Source: Planctomycetaceae bacterium (lineage in GTDB: Bacteria > Planctomycetota > Planctomycetia > Planctomycetales > Planctomycetaceae). From it: a DNA stretch of 35,179 nt. Of this stretch, positions 24,208 through 33,530 are shown one piece after another. Position 1 is the first letter of the stretch; the number at the start of each line of letters is the position of its first letter. The translations under genes and the position numbers were made by a program. Below the pieces are notes generated by a model. It ran no database searches. It worked only from the letters and a program-made list of their open reading frames with translations, and had not been told where the DNA came from. Where the stretch lies: NCBI GenBank assembly GCA_015485495.1, contig WFTL01000008.1, forward strand, positions 1 to 35,179, read 5' to 3'.

Positions 24208-25719
24208 TCAGACCAGAGCCGGTTCTTCTTCTGCCACCTGGGTCTGCTGCGCGGGGGCGGAATCCGTGATCGGATCGGCTTCGTGCCGGCGGTGTTTCCA
24301 CCAGACCAGGGCATCCGGCCCCAGAAGAACCAGCGCCCAGACGCTGCACACGGCGACGGACAGCACGATCTGGCCGATGGCGCCCAGGGACGGGAAGGCC
24401 AGATACCGGACCGCCATCCAGGTACCGCAGAAGGCTGCCAGTTTGAAAGCGGACGGCAGGAGCGGATAGTCGATGGTTTTCACGGTGCGGCAGCAGTACA
24501 GAATCACGAATGAATAGACCGCATAGGTGATCACACCGGCCCAGGCGGCTCCCCAGGCACCCAGCGGGGGAATGAGTATCATGTTGGTGCCGATGTTGAC
24601 AGCCAGAGCGATGAGGGAACCGGGCAGCAGCAGCTGAGTTCGCTTGCTCAGCAGCGCCGGCACTTCGAAATGAAAGCTGAGTCCGAAGATGAAGAATCCC
24701 AGAAGAATGACGGAAATCAGATCGATCGCCGGTCCGTAGTCATCGGTTGTCAGCCACGGCAGCACCGGGTGCACCGTGAGACTGGCCCCCAGAAACAGCA
24801 CGCCGACTCCCGAAACGAACCAGCGGAACATGCGGCGAAATTCCTGTTCGGCATTGGGCAGCCGGTCGATTTCGTAAATCGTCACGTGCCAGATGGACAG
24901 CAGCGGCAGCAGGCACAGGGTATGCACGGCGAAGCCGATTTTGTGAGCCAGAGCGTAAACGCCGACTTCATCCAGATCGGCGTACAGAGCCAGAAGAAAC
25001 CGGTCGACTTCATGCAGCATCATCGATGCCAGAGAAGTGACGATGAGCGGCCGGCTGAAGTGCAGCATCTGTCGAAAGATCGTCAGATCCAGGCGGAAAG
25101 CACCTCGGGTTCGCACGAAGACCGTCAGCAGCACCAGCGTATTGGCCGCAGTGGCCAGAAGGTTGCCCAGCAGCAGGCCTTCCACGCCCATTTTCAGTTT
25201 CACCAGAAACCACACATTCAGTCCCACGTTGAGCAGCAGGCGTCCCAGTGAGATGCTCACGAACACACCGGACCATTTCAGAATGCGCAGATACGCGTCG
25301 ACTGTCTGCCCGACGGCGGCCGTGATGATGGTCAGAACCGTCAGCGTGTAGAACCAGGCGCCGTCGGTGATCTGAGTTCCCAGAGTCAGGTCGGCCAGGG
25401 GACGGCGAAACACCCAGATCGGCAGGCAGACGGTCACGGCGATGGCCGTGACCGACATGAGACCGGTCCACCAGACGCGGTCGAAATGCGATTCGTCGTC
25501 GCCGTCGAAGTGATGCCGGCTGATGGCAGGCACCATGCCTCCGGCAATCAGTGTGGACAGCAGTGCGGCCGTCAGATCGAGCAGGGCGATGATGCCGTAT
25601 TCCGCCGGTGTCAGGCAGTACGTGTACAGGGGCAGCATCAGGATCGAGGCCATCCGTGTGAGGATCTGCCCGATCATGTAAATCGTCGAATGTTTCAGCA
25701 GGTCACGAACGTGTTTCAT
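24208..25719 (-). CDS. Polysaccharide flippase of the MOP superfamily (Wzx-like)
   Basis: This 503-residue protein has about twelve to fourteen hydrophobic segments and starts MKHVRDLLKHSTIYMIGQIL, the typical amphipathic opening of Wzx/RfbX-type transporters. Characteristic text follows: LPLYTYCLTPAEYGIIALLD near 36-55, and in the middle FSRPLIVTSLASMMLHEVDR with YADLDEVGVYALAHKIGF. The family flips lipid-linked oligosaccharides across the inner membrane for surface polysaccharide assembly. The C-terminal tail is hydrophilic and acidic. The start is placed at 25719 because upstream codons have no membrane-protein character. No polymerase or glycosyltransferase cluster adjoins it, so the exported sugar is unknown. 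Confidence 0.88.
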   Translation of the reverse strand: MKHVRDLLKHSTIYMIGQILTRMASILMLPLYTYCLTPAEYGIIALLDLTAALLSTLIAGGMVPAISRHHFDGDDESHFDRVWWTGLMSVTAIAVTVCLPIWVFRRPLADLTLGTQITDGAWFYTLTVLTIITAAVGQTVDAYLRILKWSGVFVSISLGRLLLNVGLNVWFLVKLKMGVEGLLLGNLLATAANTLVLLTVFVRTRGAFRLDLTIFRQMLHFSRPLIVTSLASMMLHEVDRFLLALYADLDEVGVYALAHKIGFAVHTLCLLPLLSIWHVTIYEIDRLPNAEQEFRRMFRWFVSGVGVLFLGASLTVHPVLPWLTTDDYGPAIDLISVILLGFFIFGLSFHFEVPALLSKRTQLLLPGSLIALAVNIGTNMILIPPLGAWGAAWAGVITYAVYSFVILYCCRTVKTIDYPLLPSAFKLAAFCGTWMAVRYLAFPSLGAIGQIVLSVAVCSVWALVLLGPDALVWWKHRRHEADPITDSAPAQQTQVAEEEPALV

Positions 25720-25948
25720 GGTTCGGCAGCCAGGAGACGGCAGGACACCTTTCGCGCAAAGAACAGGGCACGCTGAAACGTAGGTCATGCGTGCTGCTGC
25801 CGTCTCAGGCTGCGGACTGGAGCCGGGAAAACCCGTCGCAGGCGTCCGATTACGCCGATTCGGCCGGCTGCGCAGATGAAACGGACATCTGCTGCCGGTA
25901 CAGTCCGCTCCGGAAAGTCCCTCTGCCGCACTCGTTCATGCGTCCATC

Positions 25949-26527
25949 ATGCAGGTTCTCATTCCCGAAGCCGAAATCCGGACCCGTGTTCGGGAACTGG
26001 GCGGGCGTCTGAGCGAACAGTACCAGGGACGCCCGCTGACGATTCTGGGTGTCCTGACCGGCAGCGTGGTGCTCCTGGCAGATCTCATTCGCGCCACCAG
26101 CATTCCCCTGCGGGTCGCTCTGATCGAAGCATCCAGTTACAGCGGGGCGAGAACCCGTCCCGGCGTTCTGCAGATCGACAGCCGCCTGGTGCCTGACCTG
26201 AAGGGACGGGATGTCGTCATTCTGGATGACATTTTCGACACCGGCCACACGATGAGCGGCCTGTATGACGCCGTGGCCGCCTTCGAACCGGCCAGTGTCC
26301 GTTCAGCCGTGCTGCTGTGGAAATCCGCTCGAACCGTCGTGAACCTGGAACCCGATTATTTCTGTTTTCAGATTCCGGACGCGTTCGTGGTCGGTTACGG
26401 TCTGGATTACAACGACGAATTCCGCAATCTGCCGTACATCGGGATTCCCGATGACGCGGACCTGCAGGAAGCGGTCCGCCGGAATCCGGACGGAGCCGGT
26501 CGGACCGGTCCGACCGCGGCGCCGTGA
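25949..26527 (+). CDS. hpt: Hypoxanthine phosphoribosyltransferase
   Basis: This 192-residue cytoplasmic enzyme salvages hypoxanthine (and usually guanine) with PRPP to give IMP or GMP. The PRPP loop is intact, VVILDDIFDTGHTM at about 90-103, preceded by GVLTGSVVLLADLIR and followed by KSARTVVNLEPDYFCFQIPD and FVVGYGLDYNDEFRNLPYIG, all family signatures. The C-terminal 20 residues are a hydrophilic extension. The stop codon shares a base with a possible ATG of the sulfatase gene, so the two may be coupled although functionally unrelated. It diverges from the flippase gene across 229 bases. Confidence 0.94.
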   Translation: MQVLIPEAEIRTRVRELGGRLSEQYQGRPLTILGVLTGSVVLLADLIRATSIPLRVALIEASSYSGARTRPGVLQIDSRLVPDLKGRDVVILDDIFDTGHTMSGLYDAVAAFEPASVRSAVLLWKSARTVVNLEPDYFCFQIPDAFVVGYGLDYNDEFRNLPYIGIPDDADLQEAVRRNPDGAGRTGPTAAP

Positions 26528-26550
26528 TGAGCGGCCGTGTTCGAAAAAAG

Positions 26551-26554
26551 GGAG
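26551..26554 (+). promoter_or_regulatory. Shine-Dalgarno deciding the sulfatase start
   Basis: AAGGGAG ends at 26554, five bases before the ATG at 26560. The earlier GTG (26524) and ATG (26527) overlap the hpt stop and have no comparable site, so 26560 is preferred. Confidence 0.5.
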
Positions 26555-26559
26555 CCGGT

Positions 26560-27951
26560 ATGCCAGATCGTCTGCCAGCACAGTCCGGAGCAGTCCGCGT
26601 GCGCCGGATGCTTTTTCGTGTCTGCAGCCTGGTCTGTGTCTGCAGTGTGGTCCTGAACGCCGAGTTCGCCGTGGGACGGCCACCGAACGTCATCATGATT
26701 CTGGCGGACGACCTGGGCAGCGTGGACCTGCGGTGTTACGGGGCGGACGATCTCATGACTCCGGAACTGGATCGCCTCGCGAAACGGGGCGTCCGGTTCA
26801 CTCAGTGCTATGCAGCCGCTCCGGTCTGTTCGCCTTCCCGAGCCGCATTCATCACGGGACGATATCCGCAGCGGGCCGGTGTTCCGGGAAATGTGCCGAG
26901 AAACGATGCCGGAGGCATGCCGACGGATGTGGTCACCGTGGCGGAAATGTTCGCTCGCGGCGGCTATGCCACCGGTCATGTGGGAAAATGGCATCTTGGC
27001 CATCATCCGTCGAAAACTCCGAACGGACAGGGATTTCAGGAATCGTTCGGACATCTGGGGGGCTGCATCGACAATTATTCGCACTTTTTCTACTGGGACG
27101 GTCCCAATGAACACGACCTGTGGCGCAACGGACAGGAAGTGTTTCATGAAGGCCGATATTTTCCGGATCTGATGGCTGACGAAGCGATTCGGTTCATTTC
27201 CGGACACCAGGACGAACCGTTTTTCCTTTACTGGGCGCTGAACGTTCCACACTATCCCCTGCAGCCTTCCGAACGCTGGCGGCGGCATTACCGCGATCTG
27301 CCGCCGCCGCGCCGCCACTATGCGGCATTCGTGTCGACGATGGATGAAACTGTCGGCCGGGTACTGCGGCATCTGGACCATCTGCACCTGACGAACAGCA
27401 CGATCGTCGTCTTTCAGTCCGACCATGGCCACAGCACGGAAATCCGCACGTTCGGAGGCGGAGGCTGTTCCGGACCGTATCGCGGAGCCAAATTCAGTCT
27501 GTTCGAAGGAGGCATCCGTGTTCCCGCCATGATTTCCTGGCCGGGCACGCTGCCGCGAAACGCCGTGCGCAGTCAGATGGTCACCGGATGCGACTGGGTT
27601 CCCACGCTTCTGGCTCTGGCCGGACTGCCCGACGAGCCCGGTCTGGACGGACACGACATCACCGACGTGATTCGTTCGCCGTCGGCTCCCGGACCGCATT
27701 CTGTTTTCCACTGGCAGTCGGGACGCACGTCCCGGGGACCTCAGTGGGCCGTCCGCCACGGTCCCTGGAAACTGCTCGCTCATCCCCGGGACACGACAGC
27801 CGGGGCTGCTCCGCTTCATGTCGACCGGTTTCTGGTCAATCTGGACGAATCGGTTTCGGAACAGACGAATCTTCTGGATGCCCATCCGGACATCGCCGTA
27901 GAACTGGAACAACTGCACGAAATCTGGGTGCGCGATGTCCGGCGAAAGTGA
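26560..27951 (+). CDS. Secreted Cys-type sulfatase
   Basis: This 463-residue arylsulfatase-family protein has a signal peptide with a long basic n-region (VRVRRMLFRVCSLVCVCSVV). Metal ligands Asp50-Asp51 (ILADDLG) are followed by the modification site CSPSRAAFITGR with Cys90 and Arg94. A formylglycine-generating enzyme must convert Cys90; none is encoded here. GHVGKWHLGHH, NVPHYPLQP and QSDHGHS supply the remaining active-site residues. The substrate is a sulfate ester, probably on an exported or environmental polysaccharide; the class cannot be assigned by eye. An ATG at 26527 overlapping the hpt stop is an alternative start. The 3' end overlaps the membrane glycosyltransferase gene by 17 bases, indicating a tight transcription unit. 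Confidence 0.92.
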   Translation: MPDRLPAQSGAVRVRRMLFRVCSLVCVCSVVLNAEFAVGRPPNVIMILADDLGSVDLRCYGADDLMTPELDRLAKRGVRFTQCYAAAPVCSPSRAAFITGRYPQRAGVPGNVPRNDAGGMPTDVVTVAEMFARGGYATGHVGKWHLGHHPSKTPNGQGFQESFGHLGGCIDNYSHFFYWDGPNEHDLWRNGQEVFHEGRYFPDLMADEAIRFISGHQDEPFFLYWALNVPHYPLQPSERWRRHYRDLPPPRRHYAAFVSTMDETVGRVLRHLDHLHLTNSTIVVFQSDHGHSTEIRTFGGGGCSGPYRGAKFSLFEGGIRVPAMISWPGTLPRNAVRSQMVTGCDWVPTLLALAGLPDEPGLDGHDITDVIRSPSAPGPHSVFHWQSGRTSRGPQWAVRHGPWKLLAHPRDTTAGAAPLHVDRFLVNLDESVSEQTNLLDAHPDIAVELEQLHEIWVRDVRRK

Positions 27952-29215
27952 TCTCGACCCGCCACCAGCCGGTTTTTGGGAACGCCCGCTGTTCCCGGCC
28001 GGCAGCATTTTTCTTCTGGCACTGATTCTGCGCGTGGGCGCTGCGGAGCTGGTGGAACGGCATGTTCAGGATGCCGGCCGGTCGTTCTTCGTGGAAGGCG
28101 ACGCCAACGGATACTGGGAACTGGCACACAACATCGCCGCCGGACGCGATTACGCAATTCATCAGCCGCCGCGTCGTGTGCTGCGGGTTCCCGGGTTTCC
28201 TTTGCTGCTGGCCGCATCGATCCGACTGTTCGGTGACAGTATTCATGCCGCGCGGATTCTGCTGGCCGGCATCGGAGCCGCCTGCTGTGTGCTCACCTGG
28301 ATGCTGGGCCGACAGCTTGTCGGCAGCCGCACCGGAACAGTGGCAGCCGCTGTCATGGCCGTCCATCCGTTCCAGGTGGCCGGCAGTGTGCTCATCCTGT
28401 CGGAAACCTGGTTCACGTTCTGGATGCTGGCCGGTCTGCTGGCCCTGGCACGACTCACCGCCCGTTCTTCGTCGGCCGGTCCGGCGGACTGCCGCAGGAC
28501 CCTGATGTCCGCGGCAGCAGCCGGCATGCTGCTTGCCGCGGCTGTGCTTGTCCGGCCCGGGTTTCTGCCCTGGCTGCTGCCGGCGGAAGTGGCCGTGCTG
28601 ATGTTCCTGAAAGGATCCTGGCGCATCCGCCTGACGGCCGCGGGCGTCCTTTTTCTGGGATTCAGCGCCGCCATGTTTCCCTGGGCACTGCGCAATCACC
28701 AGGTGACCGGCCACTGGGTGGTCACGTCGCTGTGGAGTGGCCCCTCGCTGTATGACGGGCTGAATCCCGAAGCCGATGGAAGCAGCGACATGACGTTCTT
28801 CGACCGGGACAACGTCATGGAATCCCTGTCGGAATACGAAATGAACGCTCACTACCAGCGGCGGGCCCTGGAATTTCTGCTGCAGCATCCGGCGCGAGCG
28901 GCATGGCTGGCGGTGGCCAAGGCCCGCCGCTTTCTTCAGCCTGTCCCCGCCACAATCGGGGCAGGGTGGGCAGTTCAGGCAGTGTGTGCTGTGATCTATG
29001 GGATTTTCTTCTGGTTTTGCTGGCGAGGCTGGCGATTCGGCGGTCTGGGGCTGTCTGGTGTGCTGATCACGGCCGGCCCGTTCGTGCTGTTTCTGGCGGT
29101 TCATATGGTGTTCGTTGGATCGCTGCGGTATCGTTTGCCGGCGGAATTCCCGCTGGCTGTGGCTGCAGCTGCCGGAATTCCGCGGGGCAGTCTGAGGGTG
29201 TGGCGGAATCCCTGA
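27935..29215 (+). CDS. GT39/ArnT-like membrane glycosyltransferase
   Basis: This 426-residue protein has about nine to eleven hydrophobic helices. Its first extracytoplasmic loop carries EGDANGYWELAHNIAAGRDY (54-73) followed by RVPGFPLLLAASIRLFG, the acidic motif and helix characteristic of GT-C fold enzymes that take sugars from polyprenyl phosphate (GT39, PMT_2). Asp56 is the likely catalytic or metal-binding residue. Such enzymes glycosylate proteins, lipid A or polysaccharide on the outer face of the inner membrane. The acceptor is unknown. Its ATG lies inside the sulfatase gene, 17 bases before that gene ends. The AsmA-like gene begins 123 bases downstream. Confidence 0.8.
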   Translation: MSGESDLDPPPAGFWERPLFPAGSIFLLALILRVGAAELVERHVQDAGRSFFVEGDANGYWELAHNIAAGRDYAIHQPPRRVLRVPGFPLLLAASIRLFGDSIHAARILLAGIGAACCVLTWMLGRQLVGSRTGTVAAAVMAVHPFQVAGSVLILSETWFTFWMLAGLLALARLTARSSSAGPADCRRTLMSAAAAGMLLAAAVLVRPGFLPWLLPAEVAVLMFLKGSWRIRLTAAGVLFLGFSAAMFPWALRNHQVTGHWVVTSLWSGPSLYDGLNPEADGSSDMTFFDRDNVMESLSEYEMNAHYQRRALEFLLQHPARAAWLAVAKARRFLQPVPATIGAGWAVQAVCAVIYGIFFWFCWRGWRFGGLGLSGVLITAGPFVLFLAVHMVFVGSLRYRLPAEFPLAVAAAAGIPRGSLRVWRNP

Positions 29216-29338
29216 TGGACACCGGGGGACGACACCATCGGGGCGCCCGTATGAGAATTCTGTCTGGCAGGTGATGGTTCGGGGGCATGCGGATCCGACA
29301 GGGAAAGCGGATCGCCCCACAGACTTCCGCATGGATGC

Positions 29339-32300
29339 ATGAAGTTTTCGCCGGTGATCAAATGGATGCTGTGTCTGGCAACGACCGCCGGTGTGGTGGG
29401 CGGCGGCCTGGCATTTCGCTACTGGAATGACCGGCATCGGCTGGCTCAGGCGGAGCTGCTGAAACAGTTCGCCCTTCTGGCTCCCGATCTGTCGCTGGAT
29501 CTCGGACGCACTCAGCTCAACGGCCTGAACCGTCTGACAGTCGATGACATCGAGATTCGGGAGCGGTCATCCGGCCAGCCGCTGCTGCGGGCCGAATCGA
29601 TTGTGGTGCAGCTCGATGAATCATCCGTCCTGGACGGACCGCGGCCGGTCATTCAGTCCGTGCGTGTGGACGGAGCGGACATTCTGGTGGTCCGGACACC
29701 GGACGGCCGATGGAACTGGCAGAACTACACGTGGAATCTGCCGGCGCAGCGGTCAGGGCCTTTGCCGCTGGTGGACATCCGCCGGATGCGTGTGCAGCTT
29801 CACCTGAAACACGGAGACGGCATCCCATCAGCCCGGCTGCTGCTGACCAGTCCGCAGATTCAGGCCGTCCCGGTGTCAGCTCACCAGATGGACATCGAAG
29901 GGACCGTCGATCTTGCCGGCACCGGGCAGGTGCGTCTGTCCGGCCGTTTCGATCTGTCGAAGCAGGACTGGAAACTGCAGGGCCGCCTGCGCGATCTGAC
30001 GGCCGACCGAAAGCTGCTGGATCTGGCACGATCGACATCGCCTCGGGTGAATGAGGAAGTGGATCGCCTGCGAACGGCCATGAATCGTTCGCTGCCTCCG
30101 CTGCGCACGGCATCCCGCGATGATGCTGCTCTGCTGATCGGCCCGGACATCGCAACGGCACCGCGATTCGTGGGCCGTCTGGACATCGATTTCGATGTGA
30201 CCGGAGGGCCCGATCGGCCGGTTCCGGACTTCCGGCTGCTGGTGGATGTTCGTGAGGGCCAGATATCGGTTCCGGGCATTCCGCTGCGGCTGTCTGACGT
30301 GCGCGCCGAATTCTTTGCGGACAACAGCAGCGTTGTGCTGCGTATCCGGGATGCGCAGTGCAACAACGCGGCACTGTCCGGCCATTTTGAAATGCGGGGT
30401 GGAGACCACGTTCCGGAAGCCGTGCTGAAGGTGACGAAGTTTCCGATCGACAGCAGCCTGAGAACGATCTGTCCGGCACCGGTCCGGCAACTGCTGGATC
30501 GGTTCGATCCGGACTTTCTTCTGTCCGGGTCCGGACGAATCATCCGCCGCCCCGATGGACGCTGGGAAATGCGGCAGCTGAATGCCGTTGTGACCGAAGG
30601 TCGGATCCGTCACTGGCGGTTTCGCTATCCGCTGACCGGAATCACCGCCACGCTGCGGCAGCGTCCGGTCACACCGGATCAGCCCGACGTTGTCGTCGAC
30701 CTTCTGGAAGCCCGCGGCATGGCGGGAGACACTCCCTGGACGGCCGCGGGCCGCTGGATCAATCCGGGACCGGCCACGGAATCCGACATTGTGGTGAGTG
30801 TATCGGGTTTTCCACTGGATGATCGTTTTCGAGCAGCTCTGGAACCCAAAGCCCGGCAGGTGGTGGATGCTCTGGATGTGAACGGTTCGGCTTCGGCGCG
30901 GATCCGCTTCTACCGGCCGCCGGGACTGCATCGCAAAACCCTCACACAGATCGACGCCCGGATCGCCGGCGGATCTGTCCGGTTTTCGCGCTTTCCGTTT
31001 CGCATTGAAGACATTTCCGGCCGAATCACATTCGATTCTGAACGGGCCGTCTGGACGTTCGACGATCTCGCCGGACGCCACGGAACAGCCTCCGTCCAGG
31101 CATCCGGCGTGTACACAGGACTTCCGCGACCGGGTGTTCTGGACCTGACCGTTGCGTCGACCCACCTGGCTCTGGACGCCGACCTGTATCACGCCCTGTC
31201 ACCGGCACACCGGCGTCTGTGGGCCATGCTGGATGCGTCCGGATTCTGCGACACGACGGCAGAAATCCACTGGACGGCTCTGCCCGGGCAGCCGGCGGTC
31301 GTGCGTTTCCCGGAAGCCACCCCCACACGGATTTACGACGGCCGGATGCGGCCGTCGCCGTTCCCTTACGAAATGAATGTCGAGGAAGTTGTTCTGAGTT
31401 TCGATCCCAACGACCCCCGGTACGCCGGAGTGCAGCACTGCCGCATTCATTCGCTGCGGGCCAGCCATCGGGGGGCTCCGATCACCGCACGAGGGCACAC
31501 GGAGATCGATGTGGACGGTCTGTGGCGCGTGCATCTGGATAACCTGAACGCTGACGGCCTCGTTCCCGATGATGACCTGCGATCCGCGCTGCCGGACAGC
31601 TGGGAAGACACGCTTTCCAAACTCCATCCTGCCGGCCGCGTGTCTCTGAAAGACTCGGAACTCGATTTTCGCGGAATCGCCGACAGTCCCCGGAGTGTCA
31701 CGGCCGCATGGAACCTGAAACTGATGCTTCACGGATGCACCTTCGATGCCGGGACCGAAGTGGAAAATGTTCATGGAAGCGTGACGGCCCGCGGAAACTG
31801 GGATGGGCAGCACCTGGACAGCCGTGGAGCGATTCAGCTTCGACAGGCCCGCATTCTGGACCTGCCGCTCACCCGCATTCAGGGGCCCTGGGAACTGCAG
31901 GATTCGCATCTGGTGCTCGGCGATCAGTCGGTCCTCAGATCGCGGCGACTGGAACAGACCGACCCGCGGCGCCGTCTGAAAGCCCGTCTTTATGGCGGCA
32001 CCGTGTTTCTCGACGCGATCGTCGACACCCGCCCCGGACGCGGTTACATCATGTTCACACAACTGGACGGAATGGATCTGCAGCGGTTCGCACAGGACAA
32101 CGTGAGTCAGGCAGGCCGTATGAACGGCCGTGTTTCCGCCTGGCTGGCGCTGCAGGGAGAAGGAGATTCCGCGCACGACATGAAAGGACGCGGCGAAGTG
32201 GAAATCCAGCCGGCGGCTCTGTACGAACTGCCGGTGATCGTGGAGCTGCTCAGTGCCCTGAGCCGACTCAATTTCACCGTCCGCGACCGAACGGCCTTCC

Positions 32301-32704
32301 ACTACGCGAAGCTGGGATTCACGGTGGGGCACGAACAGTTCCGTTTCCGGCAGATCGACCTGATCGGCGAATCGCTGGCCCTGCGCGGCCGCGGCACGGT
32401 CGGGTTCCGCGGTGATCTCAATCTGGATTTCTACTCGCAGCCGCCCCGTCCCGCCGGCCCCACGATCCCGTTTCTCAATCTGCTGGCCAGCGGGGCCACT
32501 CAGTGGGCCAGAGTGCGCGTCCGCGGCACCGTCCAGAACCCTCAGACCACGATCCATCCCACCGCGCAGCTCGATGAATCCCTCATGCAGTTCCTGAATG
32601 CCTTCAATCCTCAGACAGTCCCGCGCAGCGGCCTGACTCTGCCGCCGGTGTTCCCATATGCGAACAGCCCGCTGAGCTACCAGGGGCCGCCGCCGTCCCG
32701 CTGA
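29339..32704 (+). CDS. Large AsmA-like envelope protein
   Basis: This 1121-residue protein has a single N-terminal membrane helix (about 7-27, IKWMLCLATTAGVVGGGLAF) and then a very long beta-rich region. The first 130 residues follow the AsmA pattern: a gene-product-typical line such as LNGLNRLTVDDIEIRERS and a WNWQNYTWNL segment. The C-terminal 250 residues resemble the AsmA-like C-terminal domain: GYIMFTQLDGMDLQRFAQDN, LQGEGDSAHDMKGRGEVEIQ and LTLRGRGTV-type turns. Such proteins (AsmA, TamB, YhdP) form bridges that carry phospholipid between inner and outer membranes. That role is inferred here. The protein ends in a Pro/Ser-rich tail. It follows the GT39-like gene and ends close to convergent msrA. 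Confidence 0.82.
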   Translation: MKFSPVIKWMLCLATTAGVVGGGLAFRYWNDRHRLAQAELLKQFALLAPDLSLDLGRTQLNGLNRLTVDDIEIRERSSGQPLLRAESIVVQLDESSVLDGPRPVIQSVRVDGADILVVRTPDGRWNWQNYTWNLPAQRSGPLPLVDIRRMRVQLHLKHGDGIPSARLLLTSPQIQAVPVSAHQMDIEGTVDLAGTGQVRLSGRFDLSKQDWKLQGRLRDLTADRKLLDLARSTSPRVNEEVDRLRTAMNRSLPPLRTASRDDAALLIGPDIATAPRFVGRLDIDFDVTGGPDRPVPDFRLLVDVREGQISVPGIPLRLSDVRAEFFADNSSVVLRIRDAQCNNAALSGHFEMRGGDHVPEAVLKVTKFPIDSSLRTICPAPVRQLLDRFDPDFLLSGSGRIIRRPDGRWEMRQLNAVVTEGRIRHWRFRYPLTGITATLRQRPVTPDQPDVVVDLLEARGMAGDTPWTAAGRWINPGPATESDIVVSVSGFPLDDRFRAALEPKARQVVDALDVNGSASARIRFYRPPGLHRKTLTQIDARIAGGSVRFSRFPFRIEDISGRITFDSERAVWTFDDLAGRHGTASVQASGVYTGLPRPGVLDLTVASTHLALDADLYHALSPAHRRLWAMLDASGFCDTTAEIHWTALPGQPAVVRFPEATPTRIYDGRMRPSPFPYEMNVEEVVLSFDPNDPRYAGVQHCRIHSLRASHRGAPITARGHTEIDVDGLWRVHLDNLNADGLVPDDDLRSALPDSWEDTLSKLHPAGRVSLKDSELDFRGIADSPRSVTAAWNLKLMLHGCTFDAGTEVENVHGSVTARGNWDGQHLDSRGAIQLRQARILDLPLTRIQGPWELQDSHLVLGDQSVLRSRRLEQTDPRRRLKARLYGGTVFLDAIVDTRPGRGYIMFTQLDGMDLQRFAQDNVSQAGRMNGRVSAWLALQGEGDSAHDMKGRGEVEIQPAALYELPVIVELLSALSRLNFTVRDRTAFHYAKLGFTVGHEQFRFRQIDLIGESLALRGRGTVGFRGDLNLDFYSQPPRPAGPTIPFLNLLASGATQWARVRVRGTVQNPQTTIHPTAQLDESLMQFLNAFNPQTVPRSGLTLPPVFPYANSPLSYQGPPPSR

Positions 32705-32717
32705 AAGCGGCCCGGCG

Positions 32718-32750
32718 GCCGGACTGCACAAGAGTCTTCCATCAGTCGGC
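32718..32750. terminator. Hairpin overlapping the msrA stop, between convergent genes
   Basis: GCCGGACTG (32718-32726) pairs with CAGTCGGC (32743-32750) with one bulged G, and the 16-base loop contains AAGA-g-TCTT. It begins 13 bases after the AsmA-like stop and overlaps the leftward msrA stop codon, so it may serve both genes. There is no T-tract. Confidence 0.4.
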
Positions 32751-33305
32751 AGATTTCAGCAGTTTCCGGTAACGCTCGCGAAACTTCGACACCTTGGGAC
32801 TGATGACAAGCTGGCAGTACCGTTCCTGGGGATTCCGGGCGAAGTAGTTCCGGTGATAATCTTCGGCCGGATAGAACGGGCCGAGTTTTTCCAGCGTCGT
32901 GACGACGGGGCGTCGGAATTCCCCCGACGCATTGAGCCGCGCGATCATCTGTTCCGCCGCCGCCTTCTGTTCTTCCGTGGCCCAGAACACGGCCGACCGA
33001 TACTGCGTCCCTTCGTCCGCTCCCTGACGATTCAGCGTCGTCGGATCATGCGTGTGGAAATGGACGTCGAGAATCTGCTCGTAGGAAATCTGCTGAGGAT
33101 CGAATTCGATGCGCACCGCTTCCGCATGCCCGGTCAGGCCGGTGCATACCTGAGCGTACGTCGGGTTCGGCACAGACCCGCCCGTGTATCCGGGCATCAC
33201 CCGCTGCACGCCCCGAAGCCGCAGAAAAACGGCTTCCGTGCACCAGAAGCATCCTCCTGCCAGCACCGCCACTTCGGTTTTCTCTGATGACTGATCATCC
33301 GCCAT
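32742..33305 (-). CDS. msrA: Peptide methionine-S-sulfoxide reductase MsrA
   Basis: This 187-residue enzyme reduces the S-epimer of methionine sulfoxide in proteins, with thioredoxin as usual reductant. The catalytic motif GGCFWCTEAVF places nucleophile Cys19; GYTGGSVPNPTYAQVCTGLTGH and HFHTHDPTTLNRQGADEGTQ (substrate pocket and acid) follow. Another cysteine, in ERYCQLVISPK near the C-terminus, may help in recycling. There is no signal peptide with the chosen start, so it is placed in the cytoplasm. The frame extends upstream to MLFRRRYLAGRSSF, a weaker alternative start. No fused MsrB domain is present. It diverges from the SRAP gene across 225 bases. Confidence 0.95.
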   Translation of the reverse strand: MADDQSSEKTEVAVLAGGCFWCTEAVFLRLRGVQRVMPGYTGGSVPNPTYAQVCTGLTGHAEAVRIEFDPQQISYEQILDVHFHTHDPTTLNRQGADEGTQYRSAVFWATEEQKAAAEQMIARLNASGEFRRPVVTTLEKLGPFYPAEDYHRNYFARNPQERYCQLVISPKVSKFRERYRKLLKSAD

Positions 33306-33530
33306 GAAACTGCTCCGTCCCGCCAGATAACGTCTTCTGAACAACATGCGCGTCCGGAAACTGTGCGGCTGCGCAGACGCTGATCGCCTGAACCGCCGAC
33401 GGGACCCGGAATTCCGTTCCCCGTCGCAACAGGCTTCAGAATACGATACCACACAATCCGCCGCTTCCGTATCGTGGAACCGGATAACGATTTCGCCCGT
33501 TTTCTCTGTCAGGCAGCGACGGACCTGCCG

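Noticed and set aside
26407-28008. Long antisense open frame across hpt, sulfatase and GT39-like genes
   Set aside because: It spans three recognised genes on the other strand and its translation shows no recognisable domain.
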